This document shows, in pieces, positions 27,478 through 36,929 of a stretch of 64,000 nt of DNA. Made by a program: the position numbers and the translations under genes. Location of the stretch: positions 62,001 to 126,000 of the forward strand of contig CAZOEO010000008.1 in the NCBI GenBank assembly GCA_964578885.1, written 5' to 3'. The first letter of the stretch is position 1. Every line of letters begins with the position of its first letter. A model generated the notes under the pieces. The model was given only the letters and a program-made list of their open reading frames with translations, did not search any database and was not told the DNA's origin. The stretch is from CAZRHR01 sp964578885 (GTDB taxonomy: Bacteria > Bacteroidota > Bacteroidia > CAIKAF01).

Positions 27478-28866
27478 ATGCAATTTGATGTCATCGTTAT
27501 TGGCAGTGGTCCCGGCGGTTATGTAGCCGCCATTCGCGCTGCGCAGCTTGGGTTGAAAGCAGCCGTAGTAGAACGGGAAAACCTCGGAGGCATTTGCCTG
27601 AACTGGGGTTGTATTCCCACCAAAGCCTTACTCAAAAGTGCACAGGTATTTGATTATATCAAACATGCCGACAGCTATGGCTTAAAAGTGCAAGGGGCTG
27701 AAGTCTCCTTTTCAGACATCATCCAACGCAGCCGCGGTGTGGCAGACGGCATGAGCAAAGGGGTACAATTCCTGATGCGTAAAAATAAAATTGAAGTGCT
27801 TTCTGGCCATGGAAAACTGGTTGGAAAAGGCAAAGTGGAAGTGAAAGCCGCCGATGGTAAAACCACCACTTACGAAGCTAAGCATGTTATTTTGGCCACC
27901 GGAGCTCGTTCCCGCACTCTTCCCAATATTCCTCAAAATGGCAAAACCATCATTGGATACCGCGAAGCCATGACGCTTCCCGTTCAACCCAAATCGATGG
28001 TAGTAGTAGGCTCCGGCGCCATTGGTTCCGAATTTTCCTATTTCTACAACGCCATTGGAACTAAAGTGACCATGATTGAATACATGCCCAACATTCTTCC
28101 TGTGGAAGATGAGGAAGTGTCTAAAACCATGGAGAAAATCTTTAAAAAGCAAGGCATTGATGTACGCACCGGCACCACAGTCGAAAAAGTAGAGACAGAC
28201 GGAAAAAGCTGTACCGTTACTTTTTCTTCCGCCAAAGGAACGGAAACCATTACCTGCGATGTCGTTCTCTCCGCCGTTGGTGTGGTGGCCAATCTGGAAG
28301 ATTTGGGTCTGGAAGCCATGGGCATTAAAACGGATAAAGGAAAAATTACCGTAGATGCATTTTATCAAACCAATGTTTCTGGTGTTTATGCCATTGGAGA
28401 CGTTATTCCCGGTCCAGCTTTAGCCCACCTTGCTTCGCATGAAGCCATTGTATGTGTGGAAAAAATTGCCGGTAAAAACCCGCATCCTATTGATTACAAC
28501 AATATTCCGGGTTGTACATATACTTATCCTGAAGTTGCTTCTGTGGGATACACAGAGAAAGCCGCCAAAGAAGCCGGTTTCGACATCAAAGTGGGTAAAT
28601 TTCCTTTCTCTGCCAGCGGAAAAGCTAGCGCAGCCGGCGCCAAAGATGGCTTTGTGAAAGTGATTTTCGATGCGAAATATGGAGAGTTTTTGGGTGCACA
28701 CATGGTGGGTGCCAATGTGACGGAGATGATTGCCGAAGTTGTGGTAGCCAGAAAACTGGAAACGACTGGTCACGAAATCATTACCGCCATTCACCCGCAT
28801 CCAACCATGTCGGAAGCGGTGATGGAAGCTGCCGCCGCTGCTTATGGCGAGGTGATCCACCTTTGA
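27478..28866 (+). CDS. lpdA: dihydrolipoyl dehydrogenase
   Basis: A 462-residue flavoprotein, the E3 component that reoxidises dihydrolipoamide in 2-oxoacid dehydrogenase and glycine cleavage complexes. It has the FAD motif GSGPGGYVAA (about residues 9-18), redox-active Cys40/Cys45 in CLNWGC, NAD motif VVVGSGAIGSEF, the second FAD motif GVYAIGDV, and the active-site HPHPTMSEA near residue 440. The frame is open from 27415, but ATG 27478 begins right before the FAD domain. No E1/E2 genes are nearby. It is followed at 9 nt by the asparagine-synthase gene. Confidence 0.96.
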   Translation: MQFDVIVIGSGPGGYVAAIRAAQLGLKAAVVERENLGGICLNWGCIPTKALLKSAQVFDYIKHADSYGLKVQGAEVSFSDIIQRSRGVADGMSKGVQFLMRKNKIEVLSGHGKLVGKGKVEVKAADGKTTTYEAKHVILATGARSRTLPNIPQNGKTIIGYREAMTLPVQPKSMVVVGSGAIGSEFSYFYNAIGTKVTMIEYMPNILPVEDEEVSKTMEKIFKKQGIDVRTGTTVEKVETDGKSCTVTFSSAKGTETITCDVVLSAVGVVANLEDLGLEAMGIKTDKGKITVDAFYQTNVSGVYAIGDVIPGPALAHLASHEAIVCVEKIAGKNPHPIDYNNIPGCTYTYPEVASVGYTEKAAKEAGFDIKVGKFPFSASGKASAAGAKDGFVKVIFDAKYGEFLGAHMVGANVTEMIAEVVVARKLETTGHEIITAIHPHPTMSEAVMEAAAAAYGEVIHL

Positions 28867-28875
28867 GGATCATTT

Positions 28876-30756
28876 ATGTGTGGGATCGCTGGCCAATGGA
28901 GTCTCAACACTCAGGCCCCTTCTTCTGAATTAACCCTGCAAGCCGTACAACGTATGCGGCTTCGGGGTCCCGACGCGCAAAGAACCTTATCGTCTGGCAG
29001 AGCCTCTCTGGGGCATGCCAGACTTTCTATTTTAGATCTTTCTGAAGCGGCACACCAACCCTTTTCTGATGATTCTGAGCGATTTCATCTGGTGTTCAAT
29101 GGCGAAATTTTTAATTTCGAATCCCTGAGAAATCAGCTTAAACAGCAAGGAATTGCTTTTCGAACGCAATCGGATACAGAAGTTCTTTTACATCTGTATA
29201 AGTTGGAAGGTCCGGCGATGTTGTCTAAACTCAATGGTTTTTTCGCTTTTGCGGTGTACGATAGCCACGAAAATGCGATTTTTTTGGCACGGGACAGATA
29301 TGGGGTGAAACCTTTGTATTATGCTGTGGTGGAACAGCGATTGGTGTTTGCATCGGAACTCAAGGCCCTGGTGGCCATGATGCCCAAACCCGGTTTAGAT
29401 CCGGTTTCCGCGCAGTTGTTTTTTAGAAAAGGTTATATCCCCGGACCTTTTACCATCTATCAGGATGTGTTGCAACTTATGCCCGGATATACCATGTCTG
29501 GAAAGGACGAAACCTTATTCTCTCCGGAACCCTGGTATTCATTTCCTGATCCAAATGTAACTATGGAGCCCTTGCCTTCTTACGAAAAGGCTTGCGAGCA
29601 GGTTCGCGGAATCATAGAAGATGCCGTAAAACTAAGAATGGTGGCCGATGTGCCTGTAGGTGCATTTTTAAGTGGTGGCGTGGATAGTTCTGTGGTGGTG
29701 GCTTGTGCTGCGCCTTTAAATCCCCAATTGCATACTTTTTCCATAGGGTACGCAGATGAACCTTATTTCGATGAAACCCGATTTGCCGAAGCCGTGGCTA
29801 AGCATTTTGGTACGCAGCATACCAGTTTTCAACTCACCAATGACGATTTGTTGTCGGCACTGGACGATGTATTGGATTATCTGGATCAGCCTTTTGCAGA
29901 TTCTTCTGCTTTGCCCGTTCATATTTTGAGCCGAAAAACCCGCGAGCAAGTGACCGTGGCCTTGTCCGGCGATGGAGGAGATGAACTTTTTAGTGGATAT
30001 CACAAACACATGGGCGAGTTTTTAATTCGTCAGGGTGGCTGGAAAATGGATCTTGCGGCACAATTGGCGCCGTTAACTGCGTTGTTGCCTGCTTCGAGAC
30101 AAAGTTGGCTGGGCAACAAAGTGCGGCAACTCCAAAAATTAGCGCGGGTGCAGCAGCTTGAGCCCAGTGAAAGATATCGTCAATTGGCGGGTGTCACAGA
30201 TGATGCATGGGTTCAGCGACTTTTAAAAGTGGGAGGAACAGAAGCCGATGCGCGTCTTCAGCCTTTTTTGAAAGGAATTACCTCTACCGGTACCATGAAC
30301 CAGGTGTTAGAAGCAGATATGCGGTTGGTATTGCCATTTGATATGCTGACCAAAGTAGATATGATGAGTATGGCCAACAGTTTGGAAGTACGTTCGCCTT
30401 TGCTGGATTTTCGTTTGGTCGATTATGTGGGCCAATTACCGGAATCTTATAAAATTGATCGCCGGAGAAAGAAGAAGCTTTTAATTGATGCGTTTAAATC
30501 GGATTTACCGGAAGTGGTTTATAATCGGCCAAAACATGGGTTTGAAGTTCCGTTGTTGAAATGGTTTCGGGGGCCATTGCGCAGTCGTATTACAGCAATG
30601 TTGAAAGATGAAAGCTTATTTCCGCCGGAATGGTTCCACCGGGCGGCACTGGATGAGGTTTTACGTGAGTTAGATGGTTCAAATCCAAAAGAAGTAAGTT
30701 TTAAGATTTGGTCACTTTTGGTTTGGGCGCATTGGTTTAAAAAAAATAGCTTTTAA
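28876..30756 (+). CDS. asnB: asparagine synthase (glutamine-hydrolysing)
   Basis: A 626-residue enzyme. Cys2 (MCGIAGQW) is the glutaminase nucleophile of the N-terminal Ntn domain (about residues 1-200). The synthetase domain follows with the PPi-loop SGGVDSSVVV (about 266-275) and LSGDGGDELFSGY. It makes asparagine from aspartate, glutamine and ATP; close homologues in polysaccharide clusters instead amidate sugar acids. Because it directly precedes capsule-type genes, a sugar-modifying role is possible but unproven. Confidence 0.92.
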   Translation: MCGIAGQWSLNTQAPSSELTLQAVQRMRLRGPDAQRTLSSGRASLGHARLSILDLSEAAHQPFSDDSERFHLVFNGEIFNFESLRNQLKQQGIAFRTQSDTEVLLHLYKLEGPAMLSKLNGFFAFAVYDSHENAIFLARDRYGVKPLYYAVVEQRLVFASELKALVAMMPKPGLDPVSAQLFFRKGYIPGPFTIYQDVLQLMPGYTMSGKDETLFSPEPWYSFPDPNVTMEPLPSYEKACEQVRGIIEDAVKLRMVADVPVGAFLSGGVDSSVVVACAAPLNPQLHTFSIGYADEPYFDETRFAEAVAKHFGTQHTSFQLTNDDLLSALDDVLDYLDQPFADSSALPVHILSRKTREQVTVALSGDGGDELFSGYHKHMGEFLIRQGGWKMDLAAQLAPLTALLPASRQSWLGNKVRQLQKLARVQQLEPSERYRQLAGVTDDAWVQRLLKVGGTEADARLQPFLKGITSTGTMNQVLEADMRLVLPFDMLTKVDMMSMANSLEVRSPLLDFRLVDYVGQLPESYKIDRRRKKKLLIDAFKSDLPEVVYNRPKHGFEVPLLKWFRGPLRSRITAMLKDESLFPPEWFHRAALDEVLRELDGSNPKEVSFKIWSLLVWAHWFKKNSF

Positions 30757-30799
30757 ATGAAAGCTTGAAAATTGTTCTTTATTTTAAATATTTTCACAC

Positions 30800-30807
30800 T
30801 AAATTTG
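30800..30807 (+). promoter_or_regulatory. -7 promoter element of the glycosyltransferase gene
   Basis: TAAATTTG matches TAnnTTTG and lies 24 nt before ATG 30832. The nearest TTG is 25 nt upstream, wider than usual. Confidence 0.45.
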
Positions 30808-30831
30808 TGAACCAATCCTCGCAGAAGATTT

Positions 30832-32037
30832 ATGCCAAAAGTTTTACGAATTATAAACCGGTTCAACCTTGGGGGGCCAACGTATAATGCGGCTTACCTG
30901 ACAAGATTTTTGTCACCGGATTATAAAACGTTATTGGTTGGCGGAATGCCCGAGGAAAGTGAAGGTTCATCTGAATTTATACTGAAGAAAGTAGGCGTAA
31001 AGCCCATTATCATTCCAGAAATGCATCGTTCTATTTCGTACAACAACGATGTGAGGGCTTATTATAAAATTAAAAACATCATAGATCGTTTTAAACCAGA
31101 TATCGTGCATACCCATGCCTCGAAAGCTGGTTCATTAGGTCGTTTGGCGGCGTATCGTGCCGGTGTTCCCGTAGTGTTGCACACGTTTCACGGCCATGTG
31201 TTTCACAGTTATTTCGGGAAAACCAAAACCACCATTTACAAGCAAATTGAGCGGAGGTTGGCGAAAATGTCGACCCGAATTATTGCCATTTCAGACATTC
31301 AAAAGTATGAATTGTCTGAGGTGCACCGTATTTGCGATGCGGATAAGATTAGCGTAATTCCGTTGGGATTCGATTTATCTCGTTTTCAAGAAAATCATGT
31401 GACCAAAAGGGAAATATTTCGCAAAAAGTATAACCTGGATGAGGATGAGGTGGCCATTGGGATTATTGGCCGTTTGGTGCCCATAAAAAACCATGCTTTC
31501 TTTTTGCAGGTTTTACAAGAAGTTTTAGCCCATAGCCATAGAAAAGTGCGGGCCTTTATCATTGGCGACGGAGAGCTGATGGCGCCTTTACAAAAGCAGG
31601 CGGAAGAATTGGGAATTCGTTATGCCGTGATGGATAGTTCTGTGAAAGCGCCATTGGAATTTACTTCCTGGGAAAGAGAAATAGATGTGGTAAACGCAGG
31701 TTTAGATATTGTTTGTTTAACGTCTTTGAATGAAGGGACTCCCGTGAGTTTGATTGAAGCGCAGGCTTCCGGAGTTCCTGTGGTTTCTACCAATGTAGGC
31801 GGCATTGAGAACGTGGTGCTTCACGGCAAAACTGGTTTATTGAGTGAGCGGGATGATTTAGCCACAATGGTTCGACATATCATGGATTTGGTTCATCACG
31901 ACCAGCTCCGGCAAGATTTAGGTGGGCAAGGGTGGAACTGGGTGTCAGAAAAATTCCATTATACCAGGTTGGTGCAAGACATGCGAGAACTTTATGATGG
32001 GTTACTTAAAAGTAAAATCCATTCGGCCATACATTAA
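30832..32037 (+). CDS. GT4-type glycosyltransferase
   Basis: A 401-residue retaining glycosyltransferase with GT-B fold. The N-terminal domain has NRFNLGGPTYNAAYL and HTHASKAGSLGRLAAY. The C-terminal domain has GRLVPIKNHAFF, DIVCLTSLNEGTPVSLIEA and ASGVPVVSTNVGG, the last two holding the family's nucleotide-sugar-binding E-x7-E region. Its position upstream of Wza/Wzc points to assembly of an exopolysaccharide or O-antigen repeat unit on the cytoplasmic face. Sugar specificity is unknown. Confidence 0.9.
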   Translation: MPKVLRIINRFNLGGPTYNAAYLTRFLSPDYKTLLVGGMPEESEGSSEFILKKVGVKPIIIPEMHRSISYNNDVRAYYKIKNIIDRFKPDIVHTHASKAGSLGRLAAYRAGVPVVLHTFHGHVFHSYFGKTKTTIYKQIERRLAKMSTRIIAISDIQKYELSEVHRICDADKISVIPLGFDLSRFQENHVTKREIFRKKYNLDEDEVAIGIIGRLVPIKNHAFFLQVLQEVLAHSHRKVRAFIIGDGELMAPLQKQAEELGIRYAVMDSSVKAPLEFTSWEREIDVVNAGLDIVCLTSLNEGTPVSLIEAQASGVPVVSTNVGGIENVVLHGKTGLLSERDDLATMVRHIMDLVHHDQLRQDLGGQGWNWVSEKFHYTRLVQDMRELYDGLLKSKIHSAIH

Positions 32038-32056
32038 GATTTGTTAATCTGGTAGG

Positions 32057-32086
32057 TTGTACGGGTTCTATTTTCTGTTAACTTTG
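32057..32086 (+). promoter_or_regulatory. promoter of the wza-wzc polysaccharide export operon
   Basis: TTG at 32057-32059 and TAACTTTG at 32079-32086 with 19-nt spacing form a near-ideal Bacteroidota promoter, 17 nt before ATG 32104. Confidence 0.7.
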
Positions 32087-32103
32087 CGCGCATATTGAGC
32101 TGT

Positions 32104-32859
32104 ATGATTCGTTTGAGATGTTTAGGTTTGGGCTTCGTGCTGTTTTTATTATGGGGATGTTCCGCTCTGAACCAGCATATCATGCTTCGAGTACCAAAGA
32201 ACTATCAATTCGATTCAGCCCCAGCTATTCCGGATTCTCTATATCGGGTTTCCACAAATGATATCCTTTCCATTCGCATTTTGGCTAGTGCCGGAGCTGA
32301 TGCACTCGGTAAATCAGCTACTTCAGTAGACCGAAGTCTTTCCGTACCGGTAGAATTTGATGGTAAAATTAAGTTGCCCGTGATAGGCAGAGTTTCTGTG
32401 AGAGATTTGACACGCCGGGAGGTAGAAGATAGTTTAGAATCTTGGTACAGTTCATATTATGTAGACCCTTTTGTCCGAGTAGCCATAGAAAACAGACAAG
32501 TAATCGTATTTCCCGGTTCAGGTTCAGATGCCCAGGTGATTAAATTCGAAAGGGAAAACATGAATGTGTTCGAAGCCCTGGCCAGGGTTGGTGGCATCTC
32601 GCCTCAGGGAAAAGCCCATCGCATAAAACTTATTCGAGGTGATTTGAAAAATCCATTGGTTATTAAAATTGATTTGTCTACCATCGATGGCATGAAAAGT
32701 GCCGATTTAACTTTGCAGTCGGGAGACATTATTTATGTAGACACAAGGGAGAATTTAGCTCAGCTTTACGCGACTAATTTTCAACCTTATTTCATGATTT
32801 TCACTTCTTTAATATCCGTTACGACGTTTGTACTTTTGATTAGTAGTTTAGGAAAATAA
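32104..32859 (+). CDS. polysaccharide export lipoprotein, Wza-like
   Basis: A 251-residue protein. A lipoprotein signal peptide ends at LLWGC, with Cys19 the likely lipid anchor. A polysaccharide-export (Poly_export) domain follows (about residues 45-130; VSTNDILSIRIL, KIKLPVIGRVSV, YVDPFVRVAI), then a SLBB-like segment (GGISPQGKAHRIKLIRG). A C-terminal transmembrane helix lies at about 228-247. Wza homologues form the outer-membrane export channel with a Wzc co-polymerase, which follows here at 5 nt. ATG 32104 is preferred over TTG 32095 because it gives a normal signal peptide. Confidence 0.9.
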   Translation: MIRLRCLGLGFVLFLLWGCSALNQHIMLRVPKNYQFDSAPAIPDSLYRVSTNDILSIRILASAGADALGKSATSVDRSLSVPVEFDGKIKLPVIGRVSVRDLTRREVEDSLESWYSSYYVDPFVRVAIENRQVIVFPGSGSDAQVIKFERENMNVFEALARVGGISPQGKAHRIKLIRGDLKNPLVIKIDLSTIDGMKSADLTLQSGDIIYVDTRENLAQLYATNFQPYFMIFTSLISVTTFVLLISSLGK

Positions 32860-32864
32860 AGCAC

Positions 32865-35291
32865 ATGTCTAAGAAACCAATTCCTCTATACAATCAAGAC
32901 TTTGATCCGAGGGTATTTTTATTAATTTTAAAGAGGAATATTTGGGCGGTCGCTCTCATTTTCGCCGTAACTTTTCTTATTTCCTTTTTATATTTAAGGT
33001 ACTCCTATCCGAAGTTTCACTCGATGTCCTCGATTCAGTTGACCTCTGATGAGCTGAAAAGAGATTATTTGCAAAGTGAACAATACTTTACTTCGGATTT
33101 AGCCAAGGAACTAGAATTACTTCGGTCTCCGGTTTTTTTGAATCAGGTATTGGAGAGTTTGCCCCTGGATGTTACGTATTTTAAAAAAGGAAGTTTTGTA
33201 GATTTAGATAATTACAACAGGGCGCCCTATTTTGTAGAAGTACTGCAGGTGGTCGATCCCCGTTTTTATCAAACGCCCATTTTTCTTTCGTACACGCCCG
33301 AAGCCAATGGACAGATTCAATACGAGATTCAGGGCAGTAATTTTTCCCAGGCCTTTGAATTTGGAAAACCTTTCGATACGCCGCATGCGAGGTTAATCAT
33401 AGTTCAGCGAGATGGCAGCTCCTCCCTGGTTCTTAAAGACCATTATTTTATCGCGAATGACCCAAAACGGCTGGTCGAACTTTTTGTTTTGGATAAACTG
33501 ACCATTGATATCCGGAGCAATGAAGCCCGGACGATGATGATTAGTATGATCGATCGAAATCCTTTTCGGGCAGCAGACATGGTCAATGGAGTTGCTACCG
33601 AATTCGAGCAGTACAACTTAAAAGCCAAAAGGGAAAGTGCCAATAGGGTGTTGGCCTATATCGATGAAACATTAGAGATTGTAAGAGATGCATTGGCCGA
33701 TTCCGATTCCATGCTTGCAGATTTTCGACGACGCAACAACATTACTTTGGATGTAAATCCTGCATTGGAGAAATCGGTGAACAGGCAATTGGACATGGCC
33801 GATAAACTGGCTAGTATCATCGAGGAAGACAACTACAGTATTACCATTTTACAGCAAGCCCTCGATAATGCGCGTTCTGCCAAACCGGATTTCATAGAAA
33901 TGGCTGTTTCTGTGCAAACAGTAACGCATAGTGGTATCCTGTCTTCCCTGCTTTCTAAAATGTTGAAACTTCAGGAAGATCGCGATTTGCTAAAACTTCG
34001 TTTTGCAGAATCCTCTTCTGACGTCAAGGATATCAATTTTCAAATTCAAATGCAGCAGAGGCTTATTATTGAGGCACTCAACTCGCAGATTCAGTTTTTA
34101 AACCGGAAAATAAGCTCCTATCGTGAAAAAATGTCCAAAATAGAAGGGGATTTATACAAAGATGAAGAAGGAACCCAAATGGACATTGAGTATGCTAAAC
34201 TCTTGCGTATTTATGAAGTCAACGAGAAATATTATAAAGAGTTAATTGATCGTAAGGCTGAATTTTCTTTGGCACGCGAAGGGTACACCCCTGGTTACAG
34301 AATCTTGATTCTCGGTCAGGTTTCCGAAGTGCCGGTTTCACCAAATCGTCAGGTGGTAATTTTTGGCGGACTGGGTTTTGCTTTGATTTTGTCCATTTTA
34401 ATTTTGGCGATTCAATACTTATTTTTTGATACCATTCTGAGTATCCCGGATATTACTAAATATACAAACGCCCCACTTTTGGGTTCTGTAACACAAATCA
34501 AAGAGTCTATTCCGATTTCTCAATTGGTGGTAGATAAAAGTCCAAAATCCATGGTTTCTGAGACTTTTAGAACCATCAGGTCGAACATGGAATTTATTTC
34601 CTCTTCCGATGAACCCAAAATAGTTGCCATTACAAGTACCATTTCTGGAGAAGGAAAAACATTTGTTGCCCTTAACCTGGCGGGTATTCTTTCCATGACC
34701 AACAAAAGGGTGATTTTAATAGATGGAGACATGCGTAAGCCCAAGATTCACCTGGGTTTCAATGCAACAAACCAAATCGGTCTAAGTACTTTATTGATTG
34801 GAAAAAGCTCCCTGGAGGAATCTATTCAAAAAAGCCAGCTAACTAATATTGATTTTATTCCTGCCGGCCCCATTCCCCCCAATCCTTCCGAACTCATCAT
34901 GAGTGCTAAAATGTTGGATTTAATCGAGGAATTGAAAGGTACTTACGATTATATCATTTTTGATAATCCACCAGTTGGTATTGTAAGTGATGGCGTTACT
35001 CTTCTGCGATTGGCTGATTTTCCGATTTATGTATTCCGTGCCAACTATAGCACCAGGCCATTTATTCATAACCTTGAACGACTCATCATTGAAAAGAAGA
35101 TTGTGAAAATGACCATTCTCATCAATGGTATTGTCCCCTCCAAATCGAAATACGGTTACGGATATGGATACGGTTACGGATACGGTTACGGATATGGATA
35201 TGGCTATTATGACGAAGACAGAGAGAGCAATCTGCTAAAACGTCTGCCAAGACTTCTCAATAATTTCACTAAGAAAGGTAAATCCAAATAA
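32865..35291 (+). CDS. polysaccharide co-polymerase / tyrosine autokinase, Wzc-like
   Basis: An 808-residue inner-membrane protein. Two transmembrane helices (about residues 27-46 and 497-515) enclose a large periplasmic Wzz domain with coiled coils. The cytosolic BY-kinase domain has Walker A TISGEGKTFVALN (about 590-602), Walker A' VILIDGDMRKPK and Walker B YIIFDNPP. The C-terminus has a run of alternating Gly and Tyr (about 762-781), an extreme form of the tyrosine cluster that Wzc proteins autophosphorylate to control chain length. It lies between wza and rfbC. Confidence 0.93.
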   Translation: MSKKPIPLYNQDFDPRVFLLILKRNIWAVALIFAVTFLISFLYLRYSYPKFHSMSSIQLTSDELKRDYLQSEQYFTSDLAKELELLRSPVFLNQVLESLPLDVTYFKKGSFVDLDNYNRAPYFVEVLQVVDPRFYQTPIFLSYTPEANGQIQYEIQGSNFSQAFEFGKPFDTPHARLIIVQRDGSSSLVLKDHYFIANDPKRLVELFVLDKLTIDIRSNEARTMMISMIDRNPFRAADMVNGVATEFEQYNLKAKRESANRVLAYIDETLEIVRDALADSDSMLADFRRRNNITLDVNPALEKSVNRQLDMADKLASIIEEDNYSITILQQALDNARSAKPDFIEMAVSVQTVTHSGILSSLLSKMLKLQEDRDLLKLRFAESSSDVKDINFQIQMQQRLIIEALNSQIQFLNRKISSYREKMSKIEGDLYKDEEGTQMDIEYAKLLRIYEVNEKYYKELIDRKAEFSLAREGYTPGYRILILGQVSEVPVSPNRQVVIFGGLGFALILSILILAIQYLFFDTILSIPDITKYTNAPLLGSVTQIKESIPISQLVVDKSPKSMVSETFRTIRSNMEFISSSDEPKIVAITSTISGEGKTFVALNLAGILSMTNKRVILIDGDMRKPKIHLGFNATNQIGLSTLLIGKSSLEESIQKSQLTNIDFIPAGPIPPNPSELIMSAKMLDLIEELKGTYDYIIFDNPPVGIVSDGVTLLRLADFPIYVFRANYSTRPFIHNLERLIIEKKIVKMTILINGIVPSKSKYGYGYGYGYGYGYGYGYGYYDEDRESNLLKRLPRLLNNFTKKGKSK
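35149..35210 (+). repeat. hexanucleotide coding repeat (Gly-Tyr)n in the Wzc tail
   Basis: Tandem copies of a degenerate GGNTAY hexamer (variants ggttac, ggatat, ggatac) encode about ten Gly-Tyr pairs. Copy-number changes would keep the frame while changing the number of phosphorylatable tyrosines. Confidence 0.85.
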
Positions 35292-35299
35292 AGAAGTCG

Positions 35300-35845
35300 A
35301 TGATGGAGGTTATATCTACACGGTTTTCAGGGCTTTACTTGATACAACCCAAGGTTTTTGGTGATCATAGGGGGTATTTTTTTGAATCATTCAGACAGGA
35401 TATTTTTAAAGCGGCGGTTGGTTCAGTTGAATTTGTACAGGATAACGAATCCATGAGCAATCGTGGAATTCTGCGTGGGTTGCATTTTCAGAAACCACCC
35501 TTCGCACAGGGAAAGTTGGTTCGTGTAATCCGGGGCGCAGTGCTCGACGTAGCCGTAGATGTTCGAAAAGATTCACCGACCTATGGCCAACATATTTCGG
35601 TAGAATTATCTGCAGAAAACAAAACCATGATGTATGTACCGCCTGGGTTTGCACATGGTTTTTATACACTTCAGGATCAAACTATTTTTCAATATAAGTG
35701 CACAGATTATTATCATCCTGAAGCAGAAGTATCCATTGCTTGGAATGATCCCAATCTGGCTATTCAATGGCCTGATTTACAGCCTATTTTATCTGCCAAG
35801 GATTTGAATGGACTTTCCTTTTCCGGATTTAGTTCACCTTTTTAA
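35300..35845 (+). CDS. rfbC: dTDP-4-dehydrorhamnose 3,5-epimerase
   Basis: A 181-residue cupin enzyme of dTDP-L-rhamnose synthesis. The catalytic His lies in GILRGLHFQ, followed by KLVRVIRGAVLDVAVD and YVPPGFAHGFYTL. It acts after RfbB and before RfbD; neither is in the window, so they must be elsewhere. Its place in the operon suggests a deoxysugar in the exported polymer. The ATG is 8 nt after wzc. Confidence 0.94.
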   Translation: MMEVISTRFSGLYLIQPKVFGDHRGYFFESFRQDIFKAAVGSVEFVQDNESMSNRGILRGLHFQKPPFAQGKLVRVIRGAVLDVAVDVRKDSPTYGQHISVELSAENKTMMYVPPGFAHGFYTLQDQTIFQYKCTDYYHPEAEVSIAWNDPNLAIQWPDLQPILSAKDLNGLSFSGFSSPF

Positions 35846-35855
35846 AGCGCTAGTT

Positions 35856-36929
35856 ATGATGGAGCAAGCAAACCTTATGGTGCTGATTTTTGTGGTTTTA
35901 TCCATTGGCTTGTCCCTGCTGGTCAATGCGTTATTCCTCAAGTTCTCGACCAATTTAGGAACCCGAAACAAAGATGGGCTGGTCCGCTGGTCTGCACAGG
36001 TGAAACCTTCCGTAGGTGGCTTTTCTTTTTTCTTCTGTTTTCTGCTTTCCGTCGTGGCGGCTGCCCTCACTTTCGGTCAAAATAATGAAGTGGTTCCCTT
36101 TCTCGGTTTGGTGGGTGCCTGTACCCTGGGATTTTTAATTGGATTGGCCGATGATGCCTATAACACCAGGCCCGCATTAAAATTTTCAGGACAAATTGGA
36201 TGCGGACTTATTGTTTGGTTTAGCGGAAACGGAATTTCCCTGATTGGTGCAGATGGGCTGGATTTTGCACTCACCCTGCTGTGGGTAGCGGGCCTGATGA
36301 ATTCACTTAACATGTTGGATAACATGGATGGAATTACCACCATAGTGTCTTTAATGATTGTGCTTGGGATGGCTTTGTTTATGGCACTTGGACCTATCGG
36401 GTTTTTTCAGCCTGATGTATGGATTTTACTTGGCATGGCGGGTGGATTGCTGGGATTTCTATATTACAATTGGAATCCGGCGCGCATTTATATGGGAGAT
36501 ACGGGTTCGATGTTTATTGGTGTGTTTTTGGCAATTTTTTCAATCAAATTGCATTGGAATGCCGATTTTATTGGCCCGTGGCATCGTTTACCCGGTCATT
36601 TGCTGATTATTTGGCTTCCTTTTGTGGTGCCGATTGCAGATACGCTTACGGTTTCTGTGAACCGTATTTTGGCGGGTAAGTCTCCTTTCGTGGGTGGTCG
36701 CGACCATACCACACACCATCTGGCTTATAGAGGCGTTAAGGAAAGGCATATTGCGGTTTTGTACGCATCTTTGACTTTGGCCGGATGCATCTTGTCGCTG
36801 ATACTTACGCAAACCAGCGAAGCATTGACGTGGTGGGTGTCGGGCATTGGGCTTTTGGTTGTAACTTTAGCCCTATATCTTACCACCAAAGGAAAACATG
36901 GACCAGCCGCTTCCAACACAAAAAAATAA
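35856..36929 (+). CDS. undecaprenyl-phosphate sugar-1-phosphate transferase (WecA/MraY family)
   Basis: A 357-residue polytopic enzyme that loads the first sugar-phosphate of a polymer onto undecaprenyl phosphate. Family motifs: GLADDAYNTRP, NSLNMLDNMDG (catalytic Asp region), GDTGSMFIGV and a His-rich GGRDHTTHHL near the C-terminus. About ten transmembrane helices. The frame is open from 35808, inside rfbC, but ATG 35856 (or 35859) gives a normal hydrophobic N-terminus. It is the likely initiating transferase of this polysaccharide cluster. Confidence 0.88.
   Translation: MMEQANLMVLIFVVLSIGLSLLVNALFLKFSTNLGTRNKDGLVRWSAQVKPSVGGFSFFFCFLLSVVAAALTFGQNNEVVPFLGLVGACTLGFLIGLADDAYNTRPALKFSGQIGCGLIVWFSGNGISLIGADGLDFALTLLWVAGLMNSLNMLDNMDGITTIVSLMIVLGMALFMALGPIGFFQPDVWILLGMAGGLLGFLYYNWNPARIYMGDTGSMFIGVFLAIFSIKLHWNADFIGPWHRLPGHLLIIWLPFVVPIADTLTVSVNRILAGKSPFVGGRDHTTHHLAYRGVKERHIAVLYASLTLAGCILSLILTQTSEALTWWVSGIGLLVVTLALYLTTKGKHGPAASNTKK

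Noticed and set aside
27712..28368. 218-codon minus-strand open frame inside lpdA
   Set aside because: Antisense shadow of a well-conserved enzyme; composition is Phe/Gly/His-rich as expected from the complement.
36358..36679. Two alternative plus-strand frames inside the WecA/MraY-like gene
   Set aside because: They overlap the catalytic motifs of the real gene in other frames and show no features of their own.
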